DNA of 64,000 nt, taken from NCBI RefSeq assembly GCF_000445105.1, contig NZ_ATDP01000078.1, positions 44,640 through 108,639 on the forward strand, written 5' to 3'. Below the pieces are notes generated by a model that was not told the origin of the DNA, searched no databases, and saw only the letters and a program-made list of their open reading frames with translations. The stretch comes from Sphingobium lactosutens DS20 (GTDB taxonomy: Bacteria; Pseudomonadota; Alphaproteobacteria; Sphingomonadales; Sphingomonadaceae). The position numbers and the translations under genes are program-made. Shown here in pieces: positions 18,041 through 26,547 of this stretch (within the stretch, counting starts at the first letter, position 1; every line of letters begins with the position of its first letter).

Positions 18041-18807
18041 GCATCCATAATCTGCGCGCCATCGCCGCCATCTACAAGTTCGAGCTTCACCGGTTCCGCC
18101 GCACGCTGCTGACGGGCCTGCTGGTGCCGGTTATCACCACCTCGCTCTATTTCGTGGTGTTCGGCGGGGCGATCGGGTCGCGCATGAACGAGATTGACGG
18201 CATCCCCTATGCCGCCTTCATCGTGCCCGGCCTCATCATGATGTCGATGTTCACCGAAAGCATCTTCAACGCCAGTTTCGGCATCTACATGCCCAAATTC
18301 ACCGGCACCATCTATGAACTCCTGTCCGCGCCGGTGTCCGCCGCCGAAACGATCATCGCCTATGTCGGCGCGGCGGCAACCAAGTCGCTGATCGTGGGAG
18401 GGATCATATTCCTGACCGCGCATCTGTTCGTCGACATACAGGTCATGCACCCGCTGGCGATGGTCGCCTTCATGATGCTCATCGCGGTCAGCTTCTGCCT
18501 GTTCGGCTTCATCCTTGGGATATGGGCGCAAAGTTTCGAGCAGTTGCAGGTCATTCCACTGCTGCTGATCATGCCGATGACGTTTTTGGGCGGCGCTTTC
18601 TATTCGGTCCACATGCTGGCCGAACCATGGCGCACGATCACGCTGTTCAACCCGATCGTCTATCTGATCTCGGGCTTTCGCTGGACCTTTTTCGGCAAGG
18701 GCGACGTGGCCATCGAGTTCAGCCTGATCTTCGTCGCGGGGATGCTGGCGCTGTGCCTGGGCATCATCGGCTGGATGTTCCGGTCAGGCTACCGGCTGAA
18801 GAAATAA
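18037..18807 (+). CDS. ABC-2 type permease, YadH-like
   Basis: A 256-residue ABC-2 permease with six predicted membrane segments; it pairs with the overlapping upstream ATPase. Landmarks are the [18 protein letters not shown] cytosolic entry, [19 protein letters not shown], the [24 protein letters not shown] segment and the ISGFRW loop characteristic of ABC-2 permeases. The start is fixed by the 4-base overlap. A short stem-loop follows the stop. Confidence 0.92.
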   Translation: MSIHNLRAIAAIYKFELHRFRRTLLTGLLVPVITTSLYFVVFGGAIGSRMNEIDGIPYAAFIVPGLIMMSMFTESIFNASFGIYMPKFTGTIYELLSAPVSAAETIIAYVGAAATKSLIVGGIIFLTAHLFVDIQVMHPLAMVAFMMLIAVSFCLFGFILGIWAQSFEQLQVIPLLLIMPMTFLGGAFYSVHMLAEPWRTITLFNPIVYLISGFRWTFFGKGDVAIEFSLIFVAGMLALCLGIIGWMFRSGYRLKK

Positions 18808-18817
18808 GGGCTGGGGG

Positions 18818-18841
18818 AGGGGAGCGGCCAATCGCTCCCCT
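18818..18841. terminator. stem-loop between convergent genes
   Basis: AGGGGAGCG-GCCAAT-CGCTCCCCT, a perfect 9-bp stem just after the ABC permease stop and before the end of the convergent small gene. It lacks a strong U-run on either strand. Confidence 0.5.
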
Positions 18842-18853
18842 TCGTCGATCGGA

Positions 18854-19174
18854 TCAGGCGGCGGCGCTTTCCGGCGCGACGGCGAACAGGGTGACGCCCT
18901 TATATTTGTCATCACCGTCATTATAGAGGCCATACATCGCCTCGAACGTCTCATCGAGCACCTGGATATCCGACAGACCCGCCAACTTGAACGTGCCAAG
19001 CTTCAGCTCGCGCGGCGGGCGGCCGTCGCGGTCGGTCGTCACGGCGTCGATATACATCTCGTCATGACGGGTATAAAGAATGTGCGGGGCGAGGGTGACG
19101 ACCATCTTGTTATAGGTCACCTTCAGGCACTTCTGGAGCGCGATCGCTTCAAAAATCTCGGTCGGGGCTTGCAT
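18854..19174 (-). CDS. conserved small protein of unknown function
   Basis: A 106-residue soluble protein starting MQAPTEIFEAIALQKCLKVTYNK. The pattern of a basic beta-strand, then PHILYTRHDEMYIDAVT, then a terminal strand LKLGTFKLAGLSDIQVL faintly recalls the WYL fold, but no HTH is attached and I do not rely on this. The ATG at 19174 is 9 nt from the AGGGA site; an ATG at 19183 abuts it. It stands alone between a convergent ABC permease and the MATE gene. I assign no function. Confidence 0.75.
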   Translation of the reverse strand: MQAPTEIFEAIALQKCLKVTYNKMVVTLAPHILYTRHDEMYIDAVTTDRDGRPPRELKLGTFKLAGLSDIQVLDETFEAMYGLYNDGDDKYKGVTLFAVAPESAAA

Positions 19175-19264
19175 GATGGGCATTCCCTGACGGATTTTCG
19201 CGATTCTTTCAATTGCTTTGTGCGCCGCACCATTTCCTTCCGTGCAATCGTCGCGGCGAACCGT

Positions 19265-20638
19265 TCAATTCCGGGGCAGGAGGTTCAGCCGTTCGCGCAG
19301 GCTCCAGCGCGCGACCAGCAGCACCGCCGCAGCGCAAAGGCCGCTCGCAAGGCCGAGCCAGATGCCGACGCCTTCCATCTTGAAGGGAAAGGCGAGCAGC
19401 GTTCCAACGCCAATCCCGACCACCCAATATCCGATCAGCGCAAAGACCATCGGCACGCGCGTGTCCTGCACCCCGCGCAGGACGCCCGCGCCGACAGCCT
19501 GCGCCGCGTCGGCCAGCTGAAACAGGGCCGCGATGGCCAGGAAGCTGACGGCCAGGCCTATGGTGCGGGCATTGGCCGGGTCCGACAGGTCGAGGAAGGC
19601 GGATACCAGCGTGCGGGGCATCAGGATTAGCAAAGCGGCCGCGCCAAAGGCGAAACCGGTGCCGATCGCCAGCGCCAGCCAGCCCGATCGCCCGACGCCG
19701 GCCCGGTCGCCACGTCCATAAGCGATGCCGACGCGCACGGTCGCGGCCTGGCCAATGCCCATCGGCACCATGAAGACGAGCGCGGCGATCTGGATCGCGA
19801 CCGCATGGGCGGCCAGCGAATCCCGGCCGATCAGTCCCATAAGGAAAGCCGACGCGTTGAACACGCTCGTTTCAAAGCCCAGCGTGATGGCGATGGGCAG
19901 CCCCAGCGCCCAGACCTGGCGATGCCGCTCCCGATCCGCGGACCAGAAACGGCCCATCAGCCGATAGCGCCGGAAGCGCCGATCGATCAGGATCACAGCG
20001 AGTAGTCCGAGGAACAGGAAGCTGGACGACAGGGTGCTGGCCAGCCCGGCCCCGAACAGGCCAAGCGCCGGCAAGCCCAGATGGCCGAAGATCAGCGCCC
20101 AGCCCGCCGCGACATTGAACGGGATCGCCGCCAGCATGATGACAAGGCCCCACACCGGTCGTTCCAGCGCGGCGATGAAGTTGCGCAGCGTGGTGAAGCC
20201 CAGGAAGGGAAGCAGCGCCCATTGCAGGCCGCGCATCAAGTCGCCCGCGCCGCGCGCCAGATCCGGCTGCTGCCCCAGCGCCAGCAATATGGCCTCGCAA
20301 TGCCAGAGGATGACCCAGGAGGGGATCACGAAGAAAAGGGCGGCGCGCAGCGTCTGGTGCACGGTGCGGCGCACGTCGCGCACGCTGTGGCGGCGGCGGC
20401 CCCGTTCGCTGGCGATCAGCGGGGAGGCGGCGGTGACAAGGCCCATGCCGAAGATCAGCAGGGCATGGAACAGGTTGATGGCGAGCGCGCCTGCCGCGAC
20501 GCTTTCCGCACCCCGGCGACCGAGCAGCAGCAGGTCACTGGCGGCGATGGCGGACCAGGCGATATTGCCCGCGATCATCGGCAGGGCCAGCAGGATCAGG
20601 GCGCGGGCTTCGGCGCGCCAAGGTTGGGCGGATGTCAT
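19265..20638 (-). CDS. MATE family efflux transporter
   Basis: A 457-residue multidrug/toxin extrusion transporter with twelve predicted membrane helices in two homologous halves. It shows LALPMIAGNIAWSAIAASDLLLLGRRG at the N terminus and a second-half repeat beginning ALGLPIAITLGFETSVFNASAFLMGLIG. These match the NorM-type half-repeat pattern (P-x-x...D/N-x-x-x-x-G). Export of cationic drugs by ion antiport is the family function; the substrate is not predictable. Confidence 0.92.
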   Translation of the reverse strand: MTSAQPWRAEARALILLALPMIAGNIAWSAIAASDLLLLGRRGAESVAAGALAINLFHALLIFGMGLVTAASPLIASERGRRRHSVRDVRRTVHQTLRAALFFVIPSWVILWHCEAILLALGQQPDLARGAGDLMRGLQWALLPFLGFTTLRNFIAALERPVWGLVIMLAAIPFNVAAGWALIFGHLGLPALGLFGAGLASTLSSSFLFLGLLAVILIDRRFRRYRLMGRFWSADRERHRQVWALGLPIAITLGFETSVFNASAFLMGLIGRDSLAAHAVAIQIAALVFMVPMGIGQAATVRVGIAYGRGDRAGVGRSGWLALAIGTGFAFGAAALLILMPRTLVSAFLDLSDPANARTIGLAVSFLAIAALFQLADAAQAVGAGVLRGVQDTRVPMVFALIGYWVVGIGVGTLLAFPFKMEGVGIWLGLASGLCAAAVLLVARWSLRERLNLLPRN

Positions 20639-20693
20639 GGCGATGTCTGGCGAAGATGCGGGTTTGTCCGCTCAACCCCTCAAAAATATGGCG

Positions 20694-21623
20694 TCAATGC
20701 TTCTTGAACAGGTGCAGCACGGCGACGATGATGCCGCCGACCACAAGCCCGACGATCGCGCCGCCGATGGCGTTGACGATCCAGTCGGCGGCGGCGCCCA
20801 CGGCGGGAAGCGCATGCGCCGCCGCCTCGGCCAGATGATGGATGGCGCCGGGCACCATATCCAGGTGGAATTCGTGCAGACCATGGACGATCAATCCGCC
20901 GCCGACCCATAGCATAGCGGCGGTGCCGACGACGCCGAGCACCGACATGAGCACCGGCATCGCCCGGACAAGGCCCCGGCCCAGCGCCTGCGTGGCGGCC
21001 GATGTCCGTTGCGCCAGATGAAGGCCGATATCGTCCATCTTCACGATCAGCCCGACCACGCCATAGACGCCCGCCGTGATGAGCAATGCGACGACGACAA
21101 GGACAACAGCCTGCTCCCAGATCGGCTCGCTCGCCACCGTGCCGAGCGAGATGGCCATGATCTCACCCGATAGGATGAAATCGGTGCGAATGGCGCTCGA
21201 TACCTTCTGCTGTTCCAGTTCGGCGGAACTGTGCGTCTGGATCGCCTCCTGCGCCACGTCATGGCCCTTGCCCATGGCCTCGATCAGCTTTTCGACCGCC
21301 TCGAAGCAGAGGAACGCGCCGCCCGCCATCAGAAGCGGGGGCAGCAGCCAGGGCGCAAAAGCCGACAGCAGCAGCGCGGCCGGCAGCAGGAACAGCAATT
21401 TGTTACGCAGCGATCCCTTGGCGATCTGCCAGATGATCGGCAGTTCACGATCGGGGCTGAGGCCCATCACATAATTGGGGGTGACGGCGGTGTCGTCGAT
21501 GACGACACCTGCGGCCTTGGAGCCGGCGCGGCCCGCTGCGCCCGCCACGTCGTCAAGCGAGGTCGCCGCCAGTTTGGCGATGCCCGCCACGTCATCGAGC
21601 AGCGCGATCAGACCCGAAGGCAT
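20694..21623 (-). CDS. DUF808 family inner-membrane protein (YedI-like)
   Basis: A 309-residue protein matching the YedI/DUF808 family from its first residues (PSGLIALLDDVAGIAKLAATSLDDVAGAAGRAGSKAAGVVIDDTAVTPNYV). About six to seven membrane segments follow, with FEAVEKLIEA and VQEAIQTHSS-like loops (DVAQEAIQTHSS). The molecular role of the family is not known. It is separated from the MATE gene by 55 nt on the same strand and could be cotranscribed. Confidence 0.9.
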   Translation of the reverse strand: MPSGLIALLDDVAGIAKLAATSLDDVAGAAGRAGSKAAGVVIDDTAVTPNYVMGLSPDRELPIIWQIAKGSLRNKLLFLLPAALLLSAFAPWLLPPLLMAGGAFLCFEAVEKLIEAMGKGHDVAQEAIQTHSSAELEQQKVSSAIRTDFILSGEIMAISLGTVASEPIWEQAVVLVVVALLITAGVYGVVGLIVKMDDIGLHLAQRTSAATQALGRGLVRAMPVLMSVLGVVGTAAMLWVGGGLIVHGLHEFHLDMVPGAIHHLAEAAAHALPAVGAAADWIVNAIGGAIVGLVVGGIIVAVLHLFKKH

Positions 21624-21729
21624 GATGGAAAATCCCCTGTTGCAGGTGGCAAAGTCGCCGCCTGTCCGGCCGCTTCCTTACTGGGCGGCGCGCAGGGGGG
21701 CAATGGGCCTCATCGCTTGAGCAGCCGGG

Positions 21730-21954
21730 TCAGAAATTGCCCGGCGGATCGCTGGCCGGGAAGCTTTCGTCGACTTGCTCGTCGACCTTGTCCCAGCCCG
21801 GTTCGCCGCCCTGCGGTCCAGCGTCGCGCACGACGCCCGAGGAGCCGACTGGCCCCCGGTCATCGGCCTCTCCGCCACCCATCCAGTCGCGCCAGCCCTT
21901 GACCGCGAAATAGCCCAAGCCCGTGACGATCCCCAGTTTCAACAGCCCCTTCAT
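21730..21954 (-). CDS. small single-pass membrane protein, stress-operon member
   Basis: A 74-residue protein with one N-terminal membrane helix (MKGLLKLGIVTGLGYFAVKGW) and an acidic, Pro/Gly-rich tail ending DESFPASDPPGNF. Similar tiny proteins ending in DESFPASDPPG-type motifs occur in sphingomonads and are often stress-associated; this is family memory, not a computed match. Its start overlaps the stop of the upstream gene (ATGA at 21951-21954), placing it under the EcfG-type promoter at 22292-22316. Confidence 0.75.
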   Translation of the reverse strand: MKGLLKLGIVTGLGYFAVKGWRDWMGGGEADDRGPVGSSGVVRDAGPQGGEPGWDKVDEQVDESFPASDPPGNF

Positions 21955-22283
21955 GATCGTGTCTCCTTTTCGTTATGGACATGAACCCAGTCCGCGCGGT
22001 CATGGCTGACGGCATCGGGCGTCAGGCGCATGTCGCCTTCCTCGTCGGTTCCCAGCGGTGGTTCGGTCTCGGACGCCGTCTGCTCCAGCGACCAGCGCTC
22101 GCGCAGCGCGGCGTCGATCATCGCCGCCCAGGCCGACCCGTCGCCCGCTTCGCGCATCGTCGCGTCGGGTTCCTTGAGGATCGCGAGGATGCTCGCGGCG
22201 TCCTCCACGCGGGCAGGCCAGTTTTCGGGCTGATCCGCCGCCAGATGGCGCGCGAGCCGTTCGATGAGGGGGCGGTTTTCCAT
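21951..22283 (-). CDS. hypothetical protein under an EcfG-type promoter
   Basis: A 110-residue soluble protein starting MENRPLIERLARHLAADQPENW and rich in Ala, Glu and Asp. The ATG at 22283 was chosen because the consensus EcfG promoter at 22292-22316 would start transcription only a few bases upstream, making the longer reading frame untranslatable and this mRNA almost leaderless. It overlaps the downstream membrane protein by 4 nt. I recognise no domain; context suggests a general stress response function. Confidence 0.7.
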   Translation of the reverse strand: MENRPLIERLARHLAADQPENWPARVEDAASILAILKEPDATMREAGDGSAWAAMIDAALRERWSLEQTASETEPPLGTDEEGDMRLTPDAVSHDRADWVHVHNEKETRS

Positions 22284-22291
22284 GCCTGTCG

Positions 22292-22316
22292 AACGTCCGG
22301 TCGCGGGGGCTGTTCC
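22292..22316 (-). promoter_or_regulatory. EcfG general-stress promoter
   Basis: On the minus strand: GGAAC, 16 nt, CGTT, an exact match to the GGAAC-N16/17-CGTT consensus for the alphaproteobacterial general-stress sigma factor. It points into the two-gene unit 22283-21730, with the -10 ending 8 nt before the ATG. Confidence 0.7.
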
Positions 22317-22410
22317 GAAAGTCGTTTCGCCTGCGCGCACAAATGGGCGCGGAACGCCATGGGGATTAACCTGTCTTGTTGTCATGATGAGCGGCGGCAG
22401 GGCCGAACAA

Positions 22411-22438
22411 CAAAAAAGCCGCCCGTCGCCGGGCGGCT
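22411..22438 (-). terminator. rho-independent terminator of the rpsF-rpsR-rplI operon
   Basis: On the minus strand GCCGCCC-GGCGAC-GGGCGGC is followed directly by TTTTTTG. It lies 27 nt beyond the rplI stop codon, oriented for that operon. Confidence 0.9.
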
Positions 22439-22464
22439 CTCTCATTTCGATCCTGTAAGGAAAC

Positions 22465-23067
22465 TCAGGCTTCGGTTTCGGCCGGGGCTTCTTCTTCGGT
22501 GTCCGCGGCGATTTCGCCGGGCTCGGCATTGGGATCATAATCTTCGGTGAAGCCGGTTTCGTCCTTTTCGAACATTTCGGCCATCACGTCGACGCCCTGC
22601 GCCTGCAACTCGGCCTCTTCGGGCGAGCGCGCGACGTTCACGGTGATCGTCACCGCGACTTCGGGGTGCAGCGCGACCTTGACGTCGAACACGCCCAGCG
22701 TCTTGATCGGGCGTTCCAGCACGACCATCGCCTTGGTGACGTTGGTGATGCCGTCGGCATGCAGCGCGTCCACCACGTCACGGACTGCGACCGAGCCGTA
22801 GAGCTGGCCCGAGTTGGACGACTGGCGGATGAGCACGATCTGCTTGCCATTGACGCCTTCGGCCGCCTTTTCAGCGTCACTGCGACGGGCGGCGTTTTCA
22901 GCTTCGATGCGGGCGCGGTTGGCTTCGAACACGGCCTTGTTGGCGTTGTTCGAGCGCAGGGCCTTCTTGTTGGGCAGCAGGAAGTTACGCGCATAACCGT
23001 CCTTGACGGTCACGACGTCGCCGATCGCGCCCAGCTTCTCGATGCGTTCGAGGAGAATGATTTCCAT
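22465..23067 (-). CDS. rplI: 50S ribosomal protein L9
   Basis: The N-terminal half (MEIILLERIEKLGAIGDVV...GYARNFLLPNKKAL) is the L9 rRNA-binding domain, joined by a long helix to the C-terminal domain. The protein has 200 residues, longer than the usual 150, because of an acidic tail (EDYDPNAEPGEIAADTEEEAPAETEA-like) common in alphaproteobacteria. It is last in the rpsF-rpsR-rplI operon, which ends in a canonical terminator. Confidence 0.98.
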   Translation of the reverse strand: MEIILLERIEKLGAIGDVVTVKDGYARNFLLPNKKALRSNNANKAVFEANRARIEAENAARRSDAEKAAEGVNGKQIVLIRQSSNSGQLYGSVAVRDVVDALHADGITNVTKAMVVLERPIKTLGVFDVKVALHPEVAVTITVNVARSPEEAELQAQGVDVMAEMFEKDETGFTEDYDPNAEPGEIAADTEEEAPAETEA

Positions 23068-23080
23068 GGGTCTTTCTCCC

Positions 23081-23305
23081 TTACTTCACGATGTAGGGCA
23101 GCAGGCCCAGATGACGGGCGCGCTTGATGGCCGAAGCCAGCTCGCGCTGCTTCTTGGCCGAAACGGCGGTGATGCGGCTGGGGACGATCTTGCCGCGCTC
23201 GGACACGAAGCCCTGGAGCAGACGGACGTCCTTGTAATCGATCTTCGGCGCATCCTTGGCGGCGAAGGGGCAGCTCTTGCGGCGGCGGAAAAACGGGCGT
23301 GCCAT
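23081..23305 (-). CDS. rpsR: 30S ribosomal protein S18
   Basis: A 74-residue S18 containing the invariant core [35 protein letters not shown] and [12 protein letters not shown]. It assembles next to S6 on the small-subunit platform. It lies between rpsF and rplI with 13-nt gaps on both sides, the conserved operon order. Confidence 0.99.
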   Translation of the reverse strand: MARPFFRRRKSCPFAAKDAPKIDYKDVRLLQGFVSERGKIVPSRITAVSAKKQRELASAIKRARHLGLLPYIVK

Positions 23306-23318
23306 GATCTAGATCTCC

Positions 23319-23744
23319 TTATTCGCCAGCGTTCGCGTCTTCGCGCTCGCGGCGCGGGCCACGATCGCCATCACGGCCGCCGCGGTCGCCACGCGATCCA
23401 CGATCGCCACGATCGGAACGTTCCTGCTTGCGCATCATCACCGACGGGCCGGTTTCCAGCTCGTCGACCTTGACGGTCATGTAGCGGATGATGTCTTCGT
23501 TGATCTGGGTCTGGCGCTCCAGTTCCGCGACGACGCCGGCAGGGGCGTCGATGTTCAGCATCACATAATGCGCCTTGCGGTTCTTGGCGATCTTGTAGGC
23601 CAGGCTGCGCAGGCCCCAGGTTTCTACCTTGGTAACCTTGCCGTCCATGTCCTCGACGATCTTGGTGGCGGTTTCCGCCAAAGCGTCGACCTGCGCTTGT
23701 GCCAGATCCTGGCGCGCAAGGAAGACGTGCTCATAAAGAGCCAT
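23319..23744 (-). CDS. rpsF: 30S ribosomal protein S6
   Basis: A 141-residue S6 ([22 protein letters not shown]...[29 protein letters not shown]). The C-terminal tail is rich in repeated Arg-Gly-Asp units ([18 protein letters not shown]), an extension beyond the globular domain. It is the first gene of the operon. The 320-nt gap from here to the GntP gene (23745-24064) holds the operon promoter region and a REP-like element, and no other gene. Confidence 0.98.
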   Translation of the reverse strand: MALYEHVFLARQDLAQAQVDALAETATKIVEDMDGKVTKVETWGLRSLAYKIAKNRKAHYVMLNIDAPAGVVAELERQTQINEDIIRYMTVKVDELETGPSVMMRKQERSDRGDRGSRGDRGGRDGDRGPRREREDANAGE

Positions 23745-23928
23745 GTCATTGCCTCATCTGTTGGCCGATCGCTGACGCCCACCCCATGTGGAACGCCCCT
23801 CCGGCTGTCGTCTCAAATGCATTCAATCCCGCAGGGCCGAGTCACCCCGGTCCTGTTGGAAGCGGCGCCTATGACGCAAAGGCCGGGGAAAGGCAAGGTG
23901 CGTTTATGCAGCCTAACCCTGCCGATAT

Positions 23929-24043
23929 CCGTTCGTCCTGAGTAGCCACTGAGCTTGTCGAAGTGGCGTATCGAAGGATAGATTGGCGCGCGACCCTTCG
24001 ATACGGGTCTTCGACAGGCTCAGCCCCTACTCAGGGCGAACGG
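23929..24043. repeat. REP-like interspersed palindromic element, copy 2
   Basis: Runs from CCGTTCGTCCTGAGTAGC to GCGAACGG, with complementary inner arms GAGCTTGTCGAAG and CTTCGACAGGCTC. It is the longest copy (about 115 nt) and sits between divergent rpsF and the GntP gene, ending 21 nt before the latter's start. Confidence 0.8.
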
Positions 24044-24064
24044 CGTGAGAGTGGGGGAGAGGAA

Positions 24065-25465
24065 ATGCCAATCGCGATCGCAGCCCTGTCACTGATCCTG
24101 CTGATGATCGCGGCCTATCGCGGCATGAGCGTCATCGTCATGGCGCCGCTGCTCGCCATGCTGGCGGTGTTGCTGACGGACCCGGCGGCGGTGCCGGCGG
24201 CCTTTTCGGGGCTGTTCATGCAGAAGGCGGCAAGTTTCCTGAAACTCTATTTTCCCGTTTTCCTGCTTGGCGCCTTGTTCGGCAAGCTGGTGGAGATTTC
24301 GGGCTTTTCCCGCGCCATCGTGACGGCGGTGATCGGGTTCATCGGCGCGGGGCGCGCCATCCCGGCGATCATGATCGTCACGGCCCTGCTGACCTATGGC
24401 GGCGTGTCCGTCTTCGTCGCGGTGTTCGCGGTCTACCCGTTCGCTGCGGAAATGTTTCGGCGGGCCGATATCCCCAAGCGCCTGATCCCCGCCACCATCG
24501 GCCTTGGCGCGCTGACCTTCACCATGGATGCGCTGCCGGGCACGCCGCAGATCCAGAACATCATTCCGGCCAGCTTCTTTGGTACCACGGCCTGGGCCGC
24601 GCCGATATTGGGGCTGATCGGGTCCGCCTGCATCGTCGCGACCGGCCTTGCCTATCTTGGCTGGCGGCGGCGCAGCCTGATGGCGGCGGGGGAGGGCTAT
24701 GGCGCGCCGGAGCAGCTGGTCAACGAACCCGACCAGCAGGAAGGGGGCGCGAGCGTGCACCCGATGATCGCCCTGCTGCCGCTGCTGGTCGTGGGTGTGG
24801 GCAATTTGCTGCTCACCATGGCGATCCCGCGCTGGGCAGGGGGAGACGCGGTGACGCTGGCGCTCCCCGGCATGGCTGATCCGGTATCAGTGCAAGTGGC
24901 GCAGATGGCGGCGCTGTGGGCGGTGGAGGGTGCGCTCTTGCTGGGGATCGGCACCATATTGCTCTTCGCCTTCGCTCCGGTGGCGCGCCGTTTTGCCGAA
25001 GGATCGAAAGCGGCCGTCGGCGGCGCGCTGCTCGCGGGCATGAACACGGCGGTGGAATATGGATTCGGCGCGGTGATCGCGGCGCTGCCCGGCTTCCTGA
25101 TGGTCAAGGAAGCGCTGCGCGCGATCCCCAACCCGTTGGTCAACGAAGCCATCACGGTGACGTCGCTGGCAGGTATCACGGGGTCGGCATCGGGCGGCCT
25201 GTCGATCGCGCTGGCGGCGATGGCGGATCAGTTCGCCGCAGCCGGGGACGCCGCCGGCATCCCGCGCGAAGTGCTGCACCGGATTGCGTCCATGGCGTCG
25301 GGCGGGATGGACAGCCTGCCGCATAATGGCGCGGTCATCACCCTGCTGGCCGTCACCGGCCTGACCCATCGTCAGGCCTATAAGGATATTTTTGCGCTAA
25401 CGCTCATCAAGACGATGACCGTCTTCGTCGTGATCGCCGTCTATTATCTGACCGGGCTGGTCTAG
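24065..25465 (+). CDS. GntP family permease
   Basis: A 466-residue membrane protein with about twelve hydrophobic segments and the GntP-family pattern (RGMSVIVMAPLLAMLAVLLT near the N terminus, GGVSVFVAVFAVYPFA, then ITVTSLAGITGSASGGLSIAL in the C-terminal half). Members carry gluconate or other small hydroxy-acids by proton symport; the SGGL-type C-terminal segment is closer to the hydroxybutyrate/GntP branch, but the substrate is not settled. The ATG at 24065 has GGAGAGG upstream. Its stop overlaps the convergent BLUF gene's stop within CTAG. Confidence 0.87.
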   Translation: MPIAIAALSLILLMIAAYRGMSVIVMAPLLAMLAVLLTDPAAVPAAFSGLFMQKAASFLKLYFPVFLLGALFGKLVEISGFSRAIVTAVIGFIGAGRAIPAIMIVTALLTYGGVSVFVAVFAVYPFAAEMFRRADIPKRLIPATIGLGALTFTMDALPGTPQIQNIIPASFFGTTAWAAPILGLIGSACIVATGLAYLGWRRRSLMAAGEGYGAPEQLVNEPDQQEGGASVHPMIALLPLLVVGVGNLLLTMAIPRWAGGDAVTLALPGMADPVSVQVAQMAALWAVEGALLLGIGTILLFAFAPVARRFAEGSKAAVGGALLAGMNTAVEYGFGAVIAALPGFLMVKEALRAIPNPLVNEAITVTSLAGITGSASGGLSIALAAMADQFAAAGDAAGIPREVLHRIASMASGGMDSLPHNGAVITLLAVTGLTHRQAYKDIFALTLIKTMTVFVVIAVYYLTGLV

Positions 25466-25863
25466 CCCCGGTGCATTTCGGCCGACCCGATGAAATGCGC
25501 GCGGGTCGATGGCCCGGCATGGTCCAGCAGCTTGGCGACCTTGTCCTTCAGCGCTGATGCGGGCTGGAAAGGGTCGTCATAGGCCATGCCCCATTCGCCG
25601 AACTCGCGCGCCTCGATCGGCATGTCGCGCAATTTGACGATCGCATTATGCCGCCCGTCACGCGCGACCCGCTGGTAGATGCGCTCGACGGCATCCCTAG
25701 GACCTTCCAGAACCTGAAGGAAGCGCTTGCTGTTGAACAGCAGCAGCCCGGTGACGCCGTCGACGCGATTGCGATCCTCGGCATCCTTGGCGATGGCGGC
25801 GCATTGCGTGGCCGAAACCGGCCCGGTCGCACTGCTGATATACATGATCTGATGCAAGGACAT
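25462..25863 (-). CDS. BLUF-domain blue-light photoreceptor
   Basis: A 133-residue stand-alone BLUF protein that would bind FAD and respond to blue light. The photocycle residues are in register: Tyr8 (QIMYISSA), Asn32 (EDRNRVDGVTG), Gln50 (RFLQVLEG), Trp91 and Met93 (EFGEWGMAY). No effector domain is fused, as in short BLUFs of the PixD/BlrB type, so it must signal through a partner. Neither neighbour is an obvious one. A terminator-like structure further upstream belongs to the RcnB gene. Confidence 0.95.
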   Translation of the reverse strand: MSLHQIMYISSATGPVSATQCAAIAKDAEDRNRVDGVTGLLLFNSKRFLQVLEGPRDAVERIYQRVARDGRHNAIVKLRDMPIEAREFGEWGMAYDDPFQPASALKDKVAKLLDHAGPSTRAHFIGSAEMHRG

Positions 25864-25946
25864 GATCCTATCTCAAGCAAATGGCCCCCCGACCATCATC
25901 CATTTACCGGGAAAACCCTTAAAATTAGGTGTTTGATTTCGATCAG

Positions 25947-25977
25947 CAAAAAGCCCGGAGGCGGCGACCTCCGGGCC
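25947..25977 (-). terminator. rho-independent terminator for the RcnB-like gene
   Basis: On the minus strand GCCCGGAGG-TCGCCG-CCTCCGGGC is followed by TTTTTGC. It has a perfect 9-bp stem 30 nt downstream of the RcnB-like stop. Confidence 0.88.
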
Positions 25978-26006
25978 TTCCAAAAAGGGGAAATGGGGGC
26001 GAGGGG

Positions 26007-26378
26007 TTAGCGGATGGCGCCGCCGACAACCGCGCCGATGATGCCGCTGGTGATCGCGATCAGGACGGCGTCATTGCCCGAGCGGACCCACTGATAGCCG
26101 CGTGGCGGTGCGCTCAGCCGATAATCGCGATAATTGTTCACGACGCGATAGTTGCTGGCGTAACGGCGATCGAAGCGCTGGCCCTTTGCCCAGCGACGGG
26201 CTGGCGTCGCCTTGCGGACCGTCGTCTTCTGTTTGACGACAGTGCGGCCGTTCGGCTTTTGCTTGACGACTTTGCGCGTCACTTCCTGCCGGTGGGGCGC
26301 GGCCTGCGCCTGGGCGGTGACGATGGGGCTGGCGACCAGCGTGGTGGTGGCCAGGGCCATGATGATCTTCTTGAACAT
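26007..26378 (-). CDS. RcnB family periplasmic protein
   Basis: About 123 residues, with a signal peptide (FKKIIMALATTTLVASPIVTAQAQA), a basic Lys/Arg/Thr-rich linker, and the C-terminal family block PPRGYQWVRSGNDAVLIAITSGIIGAVVGG. E. coli RcnB is a periplasmic modulator of Ni/Co homeostasis; a metal role here is only inferred by family. The ATG at 26378 is preceded by AAGGAG at correct spacing; an in-frame ATG at 26399 is not. Confidence 0.85.
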   Translation of the reverse strand: MFKKIIMALATTTLVASPIVTAQAQAAPHRQEVTRKVVKQKPNGRTVVKQKTTVRKATPARRWAKGQRFDRRYASNYRVVNNYRDYRLSAPPRGYQWVRSGNDAVLIAITSGIIGAVVGGAIR

Positions 26379-26547
26379 AGTCTGCTCCTTTGCCTGCAAT
26401 CGGGCGCCGCGTTCCGGCGTCGAAAACAGATTTAGGAGGCGGTTGTCGCGAAGGTGTGTCGTTGGGCGGGCAACTTTGTCGACAAATGTAACAGCATGAG
26501 AAGTAAGCTGAATATCGGTTCATCTGGCGCCATCGACGCCGCTGCGC

